NCBI RefSeq assembly: GCF_049446075.1 | Contig: NZ_JBMSEB010000001.1 | Span: 1,860,001 to 1,924,000 of the forward strand | DNA: 64,000 nt | Direction of reading: 5' to 3' | Source: Humibacter sp049446075 | GTDB taxonomy: Bacteria > Actinomycetota > Actinomycetes > Actinomycetales > Microbacteriaceae | Part shown: positions 41,602 through 48,865 of the stretch, in pieces | Layout: each line of letters opens with the position of its first letter | How positions within the stretch are numbered: position 1 is the first letter of the stretch | Notes under the pieces: generated by a model | Seen by the model: only the letters and a program-made list of their open reading frames with translations | Databases searched by the model: none | Told to the model about the DNA's origin: nothing | Position numbers and translations under genes: made by a program

Positions 41602-42666
41602 TCACCGAACCCGGTGGTTCTCGTAACCGGACCAGCCGGGGATGCTGCCGTCGACATCCCAGAGATCCAGCCAGGAGCCGGCGCCGGGCCACAGGAAGAC
41701 CTGTCCCTTGATCAGACGGTTGTTGCGCTCAACCGACCGCATCTCCTCGATCTCGTCGGGCGTCAGCGGATCGTCGACGATGGCTGCGAGGTTGGCCGCG
41801 TACTGAGCCTCTTTCACGGAGAACGGGATGGGGATCTGCCCGCGTGACACCGCCCACTTGAGGCAGATAAGAGCAGGGTGCACGCCGTGGTCCCGCGCGA
41901 TGCGCACCACAACCGGGTGCTCGATGTCGACGATGTCGTCGGGTGTGCGGTCGCGCTCGGGGCGCGACGGCGAGCCCAGCGGCGAGTATCCGACGGGCTG
42001 GATGCGGTGGTCCAGGCAGAACCTGAAGAGCTCTGGCTGCTGGAAGGTGGGATGCAGCTCCATCTCGTTGAGCGACGGCGCGACTCGGGCATCGCGCAGG
42101 ATGAGCTCGAGCTTGGGGATCGTGACGTTCGATGTGCCGAGGTGGCGCACCTTGCCCGACTCCTGCAAGCCCTCGAGCGCACGCCAGGTGGCCATGAATT
42201 CGTCGTGCACGTACGGCCGGGCCTGCGGGTCTCGCGCATCGGGATCGGCGAACGGAGCGTGGGAGTTGGGGAAGGGCCAATGCACGAAGACGGCATCGAG
42301 GTAGTCGAGGCCGAGATCGTCGAGCGACTTCTCCACGGATTGGACCGTGGCGTCGGGCTCGTGCGCGTCGTTCCACACCTTCGACATCACGAAGATCTCT
42401 TCGCGCTCGAGACCCTCGGCCCTGGCCTCCGCCAGCGCGCGGCCCACCTCTGGCTCGTTGCCGTACACCGAGGCGCAGTCGAGTAACCGGTAGCCCGCCT
42501 TCAGAGCGCCGCGCACAGCCTGCGAGACGGCATCCGCGCCATAGCGGTCCGACCCGAACGTCCCCATGCCGATGGCCGGAATCGCAGCGCCGGTGCGAAG
42601 GATGCGCCGCGGAACCGTGGCGGGATCAATGGCGACGGGATCGGGATTCGTGGCGGGCTGGGACAT
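41602..42666 (-). CDS. Aldo/keto reductase, probable sugar dehydrogenase/reductase
   Basis: 354 aa. AKR fold with the catalytic tetrad visible: Asp and Tyr in LLDCASVYGNEPEVG, Lys in FVMSKVWN and His in AVFVHWPF. Cofactor-end motifs are GTSNVTIPKLELIL, NEMELHP and IPFSVKEAQYAANLA. It is the first gene of the fucose-type unit; in other Actinobacteria AKRs beside FucU oxidise or reduce L-fucose or deoxy sugars, so that role is likely here. Two AACGTTTC palindromes lie upstream. Confidence 0.88.
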   Translation of the reverse strand: MSQPATNPDPVAIDPATVPRRILRTGAAIPAIGMGTFGSDRYGADAVSQAVRGALKAGYRLLDCASVYGNEPEVGRALAEARAEGLEREEIFVMSKVWNDAHEPDATVQSVEKSLDDLGLDYLDAVFVHWPFPNSHAPFADPDARDPQARPYVHDEFMATWRALEGLQESGKVRHLGTSNVTIPKLELILRDARVAPSLNEMELHPTFQQPELFRFCLDHRIQPVGYSPLGSPSRPERDRTPDDIVDIEHPVVVRIARDHGVHPALICLKWAVSRGQIPIPFSVKEAQYAANLAAIVDDPLTPDEIEEMRSVERNNRLIKGQVFLWPGAGSWLDLWDVDGSIPGWSGYENHRVR

Positions 42667-42691
42667 GGCGCCTCTCGAGTGTGCTTCAGAA

Positions 42692-42703
42692 CGAAACGTT
42701 TCG
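42692..42703. promoter_or_regulatory. LacI operator of the fucose-type locus
   Basis: CGAAACGTTTCG, a perfect palindrome with the central CG typical of LacI/GalR sites, 25 bases before the AKR start. Confidence 0.8.
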
Positions 42704-42790
42704 CCTTGAGCTTAGGAGAGGTTGTCGCCGCGCGTCAACGTCCGGGTTCCCTTCTCCAAGACGGTGAGATCGGGGATCGATGTCTCTGCC

Positions 42791-42802
42791 GTAACGTTTC
42801 AC
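42791..42802. promoter_or_regulatory. Second, weaker LacI operator
   Basis: GTAACGTTTCAC shares AACGTTTC with the main operator 99 bases away. Spacing would allow looping. It also lies 60 bases from the divergent response-regulator gene. Confidence 0.5.
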
Positions 42803-42861
42803 CCGAGCTCGAGCAGGACGGGTCCAGCCGGCGGGGACCGGCGCCTTCCTATACTTCGAGC

Positions 42862-43536
42862 ATGAACGAGGATGCCGCTCCGAGGGTCCTGGTGGTCGAG
42901 GACGACCGCCGGCTGGCATCCATGCTTGCCGAGCTTCTACAGACGGAGGGATACGAGGTGGTGCTCGCGCACGACGGTCAGCGGGCACTGCACGAGGGCC
43001 TCACGCGTGAGTTCGATGTCATGGTGTTCGACCGGGGTTTGCCTGTGATGGAGGGCCTGGATGTCTTGGGCAAGCTTCGATCCAGCGGCGTCGTCACACC
43101 CGCGCTGGTGCTGTCGGCGTTGGGCAATCCGGCCGACCGGGTCGAGGGCCTGAACCGAGGCGCGGAGGACTACCTGGCCAAGCCGTTCGATGTCGACGAG
43201 CTTCTCGCACGACTGCGCGTGCTGCGTCGACGGCTCCTCTCGACCGCTCCTGTTCTGCGTGTGCCAGGCGGCAGCCTTGATCTCGAGCGTCGCGAGGTCA
43301 CGACGGACTCCGGCGGCACCGTGACCCTGTCGGAACGCGAGGCCGACCTGCTCGCACTGCTGGCCAGGCATCCTCGTCAGATCTTCACCCGCGACGACCT
43401 CATGGCGAGGGTGTTCGCCGACGCCGACGACAGCGGCGTCGTCGACACGTATGTTCACTACGTGCGGAAGAAGCTCGGGCGCGGCTGCATCGTGACCGTG
43501 CGTGGCATCGGATACGGCATCGGTCGCACGTCATGA
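42862..43536 (+). CDS. OmpR-family response regulator
   Basis: 224 aa. The receiver domain has the acidic pair in VLVVEDDRRLA, phospho-acceptor Asp in VMVFDRGLPVMEG, and Lys in YLAKPFDVDELL. The winged-helix output domain follows (TLSEREADLLALLARHPRQI, then GVVDTYVHYVRKKLGRGC and VRGIGYGI). TATACT at 42850-42855 lies six bases before the ATG, indicating a leaderless transcript. The stop overlaps the kinase start. A shared 13-base site at 44860 and 52707 is a candidate target. Confidence 0.93.
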   Translation: MNEDAAPRVLVVEDDRRLASMLAELLQTEGYEVVLAHDGQRALHEGLTREFDVMVFDRGLPVMEGLDVLGKLRSSGVVTPALVLSALGNPADRVEGLNRGAEDYLAKPFDVDELLARLRVLRRRLLSTAPVLRVPGGSLDLERREVTTDSGGTVTLSEREADLLALLARHPRQIFTRDDLMARVFADADDSGVVDTYVHYVRKKLGRGCIVTVRGIGYGIGRTS

Positions 43537-44780
43537 GCACGACCGAGGCCATCGAGCTGCGACGTGCGGCCAGACGCCTGGCTGTCAGCTTCGCGGCGCT
43601 CATGGTGTGTCTCATCTTGATCGTGGGCGCCGTGGTGTTCGGCGTCGTCATCGCCGGTCAGAACGAGTCCATCGCTCAGTCGCTGGTCAATGCGGAGCAT
43701 CTGGATTCGCCGAGGGATGCCGCGCCGGGCACGTACATCGCCATCGTCGAAGGCGGGCACACCCTGGTCTCCCAAGATGCGCCGAAAGGCTTCCCGGACG
43801 AATCGATGCTGGCGCAGGTGAGCCGGGATGGACGAGCGGCGGAGGCGACGAAGACGTTCGATGGACGGGACTTCGCGGTGCGAACGGACAGCGACAGCGG
43901 GCGCGTCGTTCAAGTGGCGGTGGGCCGCCGCGAAGGCCAGGAGGAGCTGCAGAGACTCGCGATGGCGTTCGCGGCGGCCGCATTGGTGGCCATCATCGCC
44001 GCGGGCTTCGGCGCCGCCTGGATGTCTCGACGTGCGATGCGCCCGATGGCTCAGGCTCTGGTGCTCCAACGAAGGTTCGTCACCGACGCGTCGCACGAGC
44101 TACGTACACCTCTCACTCTTTTGAGCACGCGCGCGCAGCTGCTTCGCCGACGCGTGCCAACCGACGACCACGGCGGTCTCGCCGAGGGCGTGGATGAACT
44201 CGTGCAGGATGCGAAGTCGCTCACCGAGATTCTGGAGGACCTCCTCATCGCGGCAGATCCGCGAGCGGCCGCCGAACGCACAGAGGTGGATCTCGTGGCG
44301 ATCGCCGACGAGGGGGTCGGCACCATGAGCGCCGAAGCGGAAAGCCGCGGAATCTCGATCGTGCGCACGGGTGCCCGAGCGCCTGTCGTCGTCACCGGCG
44401 CTCGCAAGGCGCTCTCTCGTCTCGTCGTCGCGATCCTTGCCAACGCCCTCGATCACGCGCGCTCCGACATCGTCGTGGATGTCGGCATCCACGGCACGCA
44501 GGCGGTCATCCGGGTCGGAGACGACGGGCCGGGATTTCCGGCAGAGCTCAAGGAGCGAGCCTTCGATCGCTTCGCCAGTTCCAGAAACGGGTCAGACCCG
44601 GGTTCGGAGGGCGGCTCAGGGGCGGGCCAGGAGGGCGCATCCCGGCACTACGGTCTCGGGCTCGCCCTGGTTGCCGAAGTCGTCGCCAGACACGGCGGCG
44701 CGGTTTCCATCGACAGCTCCTCGCTCGGCGGCGCCGAAGTCGTCGTGCGGCTTCCGCTCTCTGAGTCGCAGCGCGACTGA
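43533..44780 (+). CDS. Sensor histidine kinase
   Basis: 415 aa, partner of the upstream regulator (ATGA overlap). Membrane helix at residues about 15-40, an extracytoplasmic sensor of roughly 100 residues (SIAQSLVNAEHLDSPRDAAP...GRRE), and a second helix (AFAAAALVAIIAAGFGAAWM) without a long HAMP. The phospho-accepting His is in DASHELRTPLTLLS. ATPase boxes are NALDHARSD (N), VGDDGPGFPAE (G1) and YGLGLALVAEVV (G2). A Gly/Ser-rich insert (GSDPGSEGGSGAGQEGAS) lies in the ATP lid. Signal unknown. Confidence 0.92.
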   Translation: MSTTEAIELRRAARRLAVSFAALMVCLILIVGAVVFGVVIAGQNESIAQSLVNAEHLDSPRDAAPGTYIAIVEGGHTLVSQDAPKGFPDESMLAQVSRDGRAAEATKTFDGRDFAVRTDSDSGRVVQVAVGRREGQEELQRLAMAFAAAALVAIIAAGFGAAWMSRRAMRPMAQALVLQRRFVTDASHELRTPLTLLSTRAQLLRRRVPTDDHGGLAEGVDELVQDAKSLTEILEDLLIAADPRAAAERTEVDLVAIADEGVGTMSAEAESRGISIVRTGARAPVVVTGARKALSRLVVAILANALDHARSDIVVDVGIHGTQAVIRVGDDGPGFPAELKERAFDRFASSRNGSDPGSEGGSGAGQEGASRHYGLGLALVAEVVARHGGAVSIDSSSLGGAEVVVRLPLSESQRD

Positions 44781-44859
44781 CCGCTCGTCCCCAACAGCCA
44801 TCGGCCGGGCTCCCGGATGCACAGGCAATGCATCGACTCCTCGCCGCGTCCTTACAGCC

Positions 44860-44872
44860 CGGCTAAGAAAGT
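44860..44872 (+). promoter_or_regulatory. 13-base site shared with DUF6069 promoter
   Basis: CGGCTAAGAAAGT occurs here, 51 bases before the Ser/Thr-rich gene, and is identical to the minus-strand sequence at 52707-52719 before the DUF6069 gene. CTAAGAAA-type direct repeats are typical binding sites of OmpR-family regulators, one of which is encoded immediately upstream. Confidence 0.5.
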
Positions 44873-44923
44873 TGGAAGATCATCCGGCGAGAGTTGAATC
44901 AACGCACCTCGAAAGGAGCCACG

Positions 44924-45289
44924 ATGAACACCAGGATCCGCGGAGCCCGCCTCGCCCGCACGCTGACCGCGGTACTCGGTGTCGGCAGCTCAGCTTTCGC
45001 CCTCGTCGCCGGTCTTGCCCTGTGGCACGCGACGCCGGTGCACAACAAGACCACCTCCAGCACCTCCCAGAGCACTGGGTCGGGCTCGTCGCAAACCAAA
45101 GACGATTCGAAGTCCGGAGACGATTCGTCGACAAGCTCGCCGACGCCCGACGACTCATCCTCCAGCACGCCCGCGCCGTCTCCGACCACATCCAGTCCGT
45201 CCACGGACTCCGGGTCGACGTCGAGCACCTCGCCCGTGGCGCCCAGCCAGTCGTCGAATTCGTCGCAGGCCACTTCTTCCGGTTCCTGA
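44924..45289 (+). CDS. Ser/Thr-rich exported or membrane-anchored protein, lacks FMN-binding domain
   Basis: 121 aa with GAAAGGAG upstream. A basic N-terminus and one hydrophobic helix (LTAVLGVGSSAFALVAGLAL) are followed by about 80 residues made almost only of Ser, Thr, Pro, Gly and Asp (STSSPTPDDSSSSTPAPSPT). In related actinobacterial clusters the first gene encodes just such an anchor and linker, then an FMN_bind domain with an S/TGAxT flavin-attachment site. Here the protein stops after the linker and no such domain follows before ApbE. It is either a truncated carrier or a pure linker protein. Confidence 0.6.
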   Translation: MNTRIRGARLARTLTAVLGVGSSAFALVAGLALWHATPVHNKTTSSTSQSTGSGSSQTKDDSKSGDDSSTSSPTPDDSSSSTPAPSPTTSSPSTDSGSTSSTSPVAPSQSSNSSQATSSGS

Positions 45290-45339
45290 GCAGCTGACGA
45301 AGCGTGGACAGCGGTCGTGGCGCGGAAGGCAGGCAGCAC

Positions 45340-46296
45340 ATGACGATTCACGCGAAGACCGGAGCTCCTGCTCGCCGCGACTGGAAAGTCTGGGGGCTCG
45401 ACGCATCCGTCGTGGTCGACGACTCCGAGCAGCTCGACGCCGCTGAGCACGCTGTGCGGGAGGTTCTGGATGCCGTCGACCTGGCGTGCAGCAGGTTCCG
45501 TTCCGACTCAGAGCTTTCGTTGCTGCGGGGACGCCTTGCTCACGGTGCGACGGTGTCTCCCATGCTGGCCGCGCTGGTGACGGCCGCACTCCAGGCGGCC
45601 GAGCTCAGCGGCGGCGACGTCGACCCCACACTCGGCAACGACCTCGAGGCGCTCGGATACGATCGCGACATCGCACAGCTCCAGACGTTCGGCACGTCGT
45701 CTGCCACGGTGCGGGTGCTACGCCGCCCGGAACCCGGCTGGAGGCGAGTCGCGTTGCACGACGGCCTGTTGACGGTTCCCGACGACCTCACACTCGATCT
45801 GGGAGCGAGCGCGAAGGCCGTGGCAGCCGATCTCTCGGCGCAGCGCATCGAAGCGAGCCTTGGCACTGCCGTGCTCGTGAGCCTCGGCGGCGATCTCGCC
45901 ACGGCTGGTCGCCCCCGCGACGACGCCTGGGAGGTCCTGGTGCGCGACACAGCCGACGATCCCGGCCAACAGGTGCGCCTGGCCGGCGGCTGGGCGATGG
46001 CGACGTCGAGCACCCAGAAGCGCAGGTGGATGGCCGACGGGCATCATGTGCACCACATTCTCGACCCGAGATCGGGGCTGCCGGCCGCCCCCGTGTGGCG
46101 CACCGCGACCGTCGTCGCGCCGACCTGCCTGCGGGCCAACGCGCTCAGCACCGCAGCCATCGTCCGCGGTACCCAGGCTGTCGGATGGCTGGCCGCGCAG
46201 GGTGCGCCGGCCCGCCTCGTCGACGAGGCCGGCCGCATCCATGTCACCGAAGCATGGCCATCCGACATTGGGCGGGGTGATGACGTTGTTCGATAA
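45340..46296 (+). CDS. apbE: FAD:protein FMN transferase, ApbE family
   Basis: 318 aa, no lipobox, so cytoplasmic or unconventional. ApbE features: CSRFRSDSELSLL, GGDVDPTLGNDLEALGYDRD, LTLDLGASAKAVAADLSAQRI (catalytic region), LVSLGGDLATAG and HHVHHILDPRSGLP with the metal Asp, then AIVRGTQAVGW. ApbE attaches FMN from FAD to a Thr of partner proteins. The start lies 50 bases after the Ser/Thr-rich gene, and the stop is 17 bases inside the next gene. Acceptor protein not found in the window. Confidence 0.9.
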   Translation: MTIHAKTGAPARRDWKVWGLDASVVVDDSEQLDAAEHAVREVLDAVDLACSRFRSDSELSLLRGRLAHGATVSPMLAALVTAALQAAELSGGDVDPTLGNDLEALGYDRDIAQLQTFGTSSATVRVLRRPEPGWRRVALHDGLLTVPDDLTLDLGASAKAVAADLSAQRIEASLGTAVLVSLGGDLATAGRPRDDAWEVLVRDTADDPGQQVRLAGGWAMATSSTQKRRWMADGHHVHHILDPRSGLPAAPVWRTATVVAPTCLRANALSTAAIVRGTQAVGWLAAQGAPARLVDEAGRIHVTEAWPSDIGRGDDVVR

Positions 46297-46849
46297 CGCC
46301 ATGTGGGCTTTCGGCCGGATCAGCGGGATCGTGGCGCTTGCGCTGTTCACCGTCACCCTGATCCTCGGCATCGTCACGCGGTCCGGTAGGCCGCTGATCG
46401 GCATGCCGCGCTTCTCGGTGACGCTCGTGCACCGCAATGTGGCGCTGCTGGCATCCGCGTTCCTGGTGCTGCACGTTGGAACGCTCATGTTCGACAGCTA
46501 TGCGCACCTGAACCTCGCCGATGTCGTCGTACCGTTCCTCGGGTCGTTCAAGCCGTTCTGGCAGGGCCTGGGAACCGTGGCCGTGGATCTCCTGATCGCC
46601 ATCGTCATCACGGCGCTGTTGCGGAGGGCGGTGGGGGTGCGCGTGTTCCGGTTCGTGCACTGGTTCACCTATGCGATGTGGCCGATCGCGGTTGCTCATG
46701 CCATCGGCAACGGCACGAACGGAACGGACAAGTGGTTCCTGCTCGGCACAGTCGCGGCCTGCCTCTGCGTGGGAGCGGCGGTGATCTGGCGACTCACGGA
46801 TCGCTTCAGTGAGACGGCAAAGGCACGAAGAGAAACGGGCGCGCTATGA
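46280..46849 (+). CDS. Ferric-reductase-like transmembrane protein
   Basis: 189 aa with six hydrophobic segments. Histidines that could ligate two hemes are TLVHRNVALLASAFLVLHVG (H-x13-H type pair) and FVHWFTYAMWPIAVAHAIG. This matches the ferric-reductase-like/YedZ membrane domain without cytoplasmic FAD/NAD domains. It overlaps ApbE by 17 bases and the NuoF-like gene by four. It probably carries electrons across the membrane between the cytoplasmic NuoF-like/ferredoxin pair and an external acceptor. Confidence 0.87.
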   Translation: MTLFDNAMWAFGRISGIVALALFTVTLILGIVTRSGRPLIGMPRFSVTLVHRNVALLASAFLVLHVGTLMFDSYAHLNLADVVVPFLGSFKPFWQGLGTVAVDLLIAIVITALLRRAVGVRVFRFVHWFTYAMWPIAVAHAIGNGTNGTDKWFLLGTVAACLCVGAAVIWRLTDRFSETAKARRETGAL

Positions 46850-48060
46850 GTGCCACGACCGCACCACGCTTGTTCGCCGCAGGTGCGCGCGCGAGCTACC
46901 AGACCCATCTGCAGACGTTCGGGTCATTGGACACCGGCAGCATCCAGTCCTCACTGTTGGGCGAGTTGGAACGATCAGGGCTCACCGGGAGGGGCGGTGC
47001 CGGCTTCGCCACATGGCGCAAGCTCCAGGCGACCGAGGAGGCACGCACCAGTCGGGTCATCGCGAATCGGCCCGTGGTCATCGCCAACGGGGCCGAGGGC
47101 GAACCGCTCAGTCTCAAAGACAAGTCACTGCTCGAGAACGCACCTCACCTGGTCATCGACGGTCTGCTCGCCGCAGCCGCAGCGGTGCATGCCACCAAGG
47201 CATACGTGTACGCGACGTCCCAGAGCCTCGAAGCGCTGGGTCTGGCGATAAGCGAGCGGCGGGATGCTGAGCGCATCTCTCTCGCCGAGGCGCCCGACAC
47301 GTTCATCTCCGGTGAGGCGAGCGCGGTTGTGAACAGCATCGAAACGGGCATCGCGGTACCGCAGGACAGGGTGAAGCGACTGAGCGAAGCAGGTCTGAAG
47401 CGCCGACCGACACTCGTGCACAACGTAGAGACACTTGCGCACATAGCCCTCGTTGCCAGGTATGGAGCTGCGTGGTTTCGCGGCACCGGCTCTCAGAGGG
47501 ACCCCGGAACCAGGCTCGTGACGGTCACGGGGAAGGCGCCGGGAGACCGGGTCATGGAAGTGCCTGGGGATGCCATGCTGGCCGACGTGCTCCGTGCCGC
47601 GGGCGTCGATCTCATGGGCGTGCGAGCCGTGCTCGTCGGCGGCTTCCACGGCGCGTGGGTGGAGCGTGACGAGCTCGACGCGCCCCTGTCGGCCGATGGT
47701 CTTGCACCGCTGGGTGCGAGCCCTGGCGCCGGCATTCTCTCGGTGCTCGGCCGCGACGAGTGCGGTCTGCGGACCACAGCGCGCATCCTCGACTATCTCG
47801 CACAGGAGTCCGCACGGCAGTGCGGGCCCTGCATGTTCGGTCTGCCCGAATTGGCCAGACTGTTCGAGGAACTCGCGACCGGTTCCCGTGAGAAGGCCCT
47901 GCCCGCGAGGCTGCGCGCCCTTGCGGCAGACGTGAGCGGACGGGGGTCGTGTCATCATCCTGATGGCACGACTCGCATGGCCGCCAGCGCGCTGTCCGCA
48001 TTCCGCGATGACGTGCACGCGCACCTCCAAGGCCATTGCCTCAGCTCGAAGCGACGATAG
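46846..48060 (+). CDS. NADH dehydrogenase NuoF-like flavoprotein
   Basis: 404 aa. FMN/NADH site TGRGGAGFATWRKL (residues 47-60), IANGAEGEPLSLKDK, VHNVETLAHIA and GAGILSVLGRDEC are NuoF signatures. The Fe-S motif differs: ESARQCGPCMFG has two of the usual three clustered cysteines, and SGRGSCHHPDG supplies another Cys plus His. A cluster with an unusual ligand set, or a three-iron cluster, is possible. It would take electrons from NADH and pass them to the small ferredoxin downstream and the membrane b-type protein upstream. ATGA overlap with the upstream gene. Confidence 0.87.
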   Translation: MSATTAPRLFAAGARASYQTHLQTFGSLDTGSIQSSLLGELERSGLTGRGGAGFATWRKLQATEEARTSRVIANRPVVIANGAEGEPLSLKDKSLLENAPHLVIDGLLAAAAAVHATKAYVYATSQSLEALGLAISERRDAERISLAEAPDTFISGEASAVVNSIETGIAVPQDRVKRLSEAGLKRRPTLVHNVETLAHIALVARYGAAWFRGTGSQRDPGTRLVTVTGKAPGDRVMEVPGDAMLADVLRAAGVDLMGVRAVLVGGFHGAWVERDELDAPLSADGLAPLGASPGAGILSVLGRDECGLRTTARILDYLAQESARQCGPCMFGLPELARLFEELATGSREKALPARLRALAADVSGRGSCHHPDGTTRMAASALSAFRDDVHAHLQGHCLSSKRR

Positions 48061-48068
48061 GAGCAGTC

Positions 48069-48311
48069 GTGAGAGACATCGACGACTACGCGCGTCTGCA
48101 CATCGACTGGACTCGTTGCGACGGCCGCGGCCTCTGCGCTGAACTCCTTCCCGAACTGCTCGACAGGGACGAATGGGGCTATCCGCTGCCGCTGCAAGCC
48201 GGTGATCGTTCCAACGTCGTGGTGCCACCGCACCTCATCGAGGCCGCCGAAAGCGCTGTGCGGGTCTGCCCTCTGCTCGCGCTCAAGCTGCTGGATGCGC
48301 CTGGCCGCTGA
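48069..48311 (+). CDS. Small 3Fe-4S-type ferredoxin
   Basis: 80 aa from GTG 48069 with AGGAG upstream. Cysteines: TRCDGRGLCAELLPE (C-x5-C) and VRVCPLLALKL (C-P), the three-Cys pattern of actinobacterial 3Fe-4S ferredoxins (usually CxGxGxC...CP). It is eight bases after the NuoF-like gene and closes the electron-transfer cluster, so it is probably that protein's redox partner. Confidence 0.85.
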   Translation: MRDIDDYARLHIDWTRCDGRGLCAELLPELLDRDEWGYPLPLQAGDRSNVVVPPHLIEAAESAVRVCPLLALKLLDAPGR

Positions 48312-48373
48312 ACGGCAGACGTCGCGCCGCTCACCTTCGCCGCAAGCTCGCTGCTTCAATCGCACGCTGACGG

Positions 48374-48387
48374 GGGCCTTTCGGCCC
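48374..48387. promoter_or_regulatory. DosR/DevR-like box (or short hairpin)
   Basis: GGGCCTTTCGGCCC fits GGG(A/C)C-N4-GGCCC, 52 bases before the four-helix protein gene. Being a perfect palindrome with a 4-base centre, it could instead be a weak terminator for the ferredoxin gene, but no T-tract follows. Confidence 0.45.
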
Positions 48388-48439
48388 TATTGCCGCTCAC
48401 GCGCAGTTGCGACGATCGGAAGTGAGCATCGGAGGAGCC

Positions 48440-48865
48440 ATGAGCCGCTCGATTCGCCTTTCGTTGACACTTCTTGCCACCGCCATCGGTTTGACGGCGA
48501 TGGCCGGCGGATTCGCGCTCGTGCTCGGCACCGTCGACACGTCGAACGCCGGCGGGATAGCCCCGGACTATGCGTTTCTCGAAGGCAGCCCGTTCACTTC
48601 GTACCTCGTACCGGGACTCTTGCTCGCAATTGTGATCGGTGGCCTGCACCTGCTCGCCGCATTCATGTTGGGACGCGGGTCGCGGTTCGGCCCGCTCGCT
48701 GCGGCGGTAGCCGCCTTCGGGCTTCTGATCTGGATCTTCGTGCAAATGGTGTTCATCCCGTTCGGCCCGCTGCAGGCGATCTATTTCGTGGCCGGGCTCG
48801 GCGAACTCGGGTTCGTCCTGCTCATCCTGGGCCTGCTGCACCGTCCGGTGTTGAGCCGGTCATGA
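48440..48865 (+). CDS. Four-helix membrane protein
   Basis: 141 aa with GGAGGAG before ATG 48440. Four hydrophobic segments: LLATAIGLTAMAGGFALVLG, YLVPGLLLAIVIGGLHLLAAF, LAAAVAAFGLLIWIFVQMVF and IYFVAGLGELGFVLLILGLL. Small conserved pieces such as FLEGSPFTSYLVPGLLL and LIWIFVQ resemble uncharacterised actinobacterial membrane proteins. The stop overlaps the MBL-fold gene (ATGA), so the two are coupled. Function unknown. Confidence 0.8.
   Translation: MSRSIRLSLTLLATAIGLTAMAGGFALVLGTVDTSNAGGIAPDYAFLEGSPFTSYLVPGLLLAIVIGGLHLLAAFMLGRGSRFGPLAAAVAAFGLLIWIFVQMVFIPFGPLQAIYFVAGLGELGFVLLILGLLHRPVLSRS

Noticed and set aside
48374..48387. Reading GGGCCTTTCGGCCC as a terminator only
   Set aside because: No T-tract follows and its pattern matches the other boxes; kept as a possible regulatory site with low confidence.
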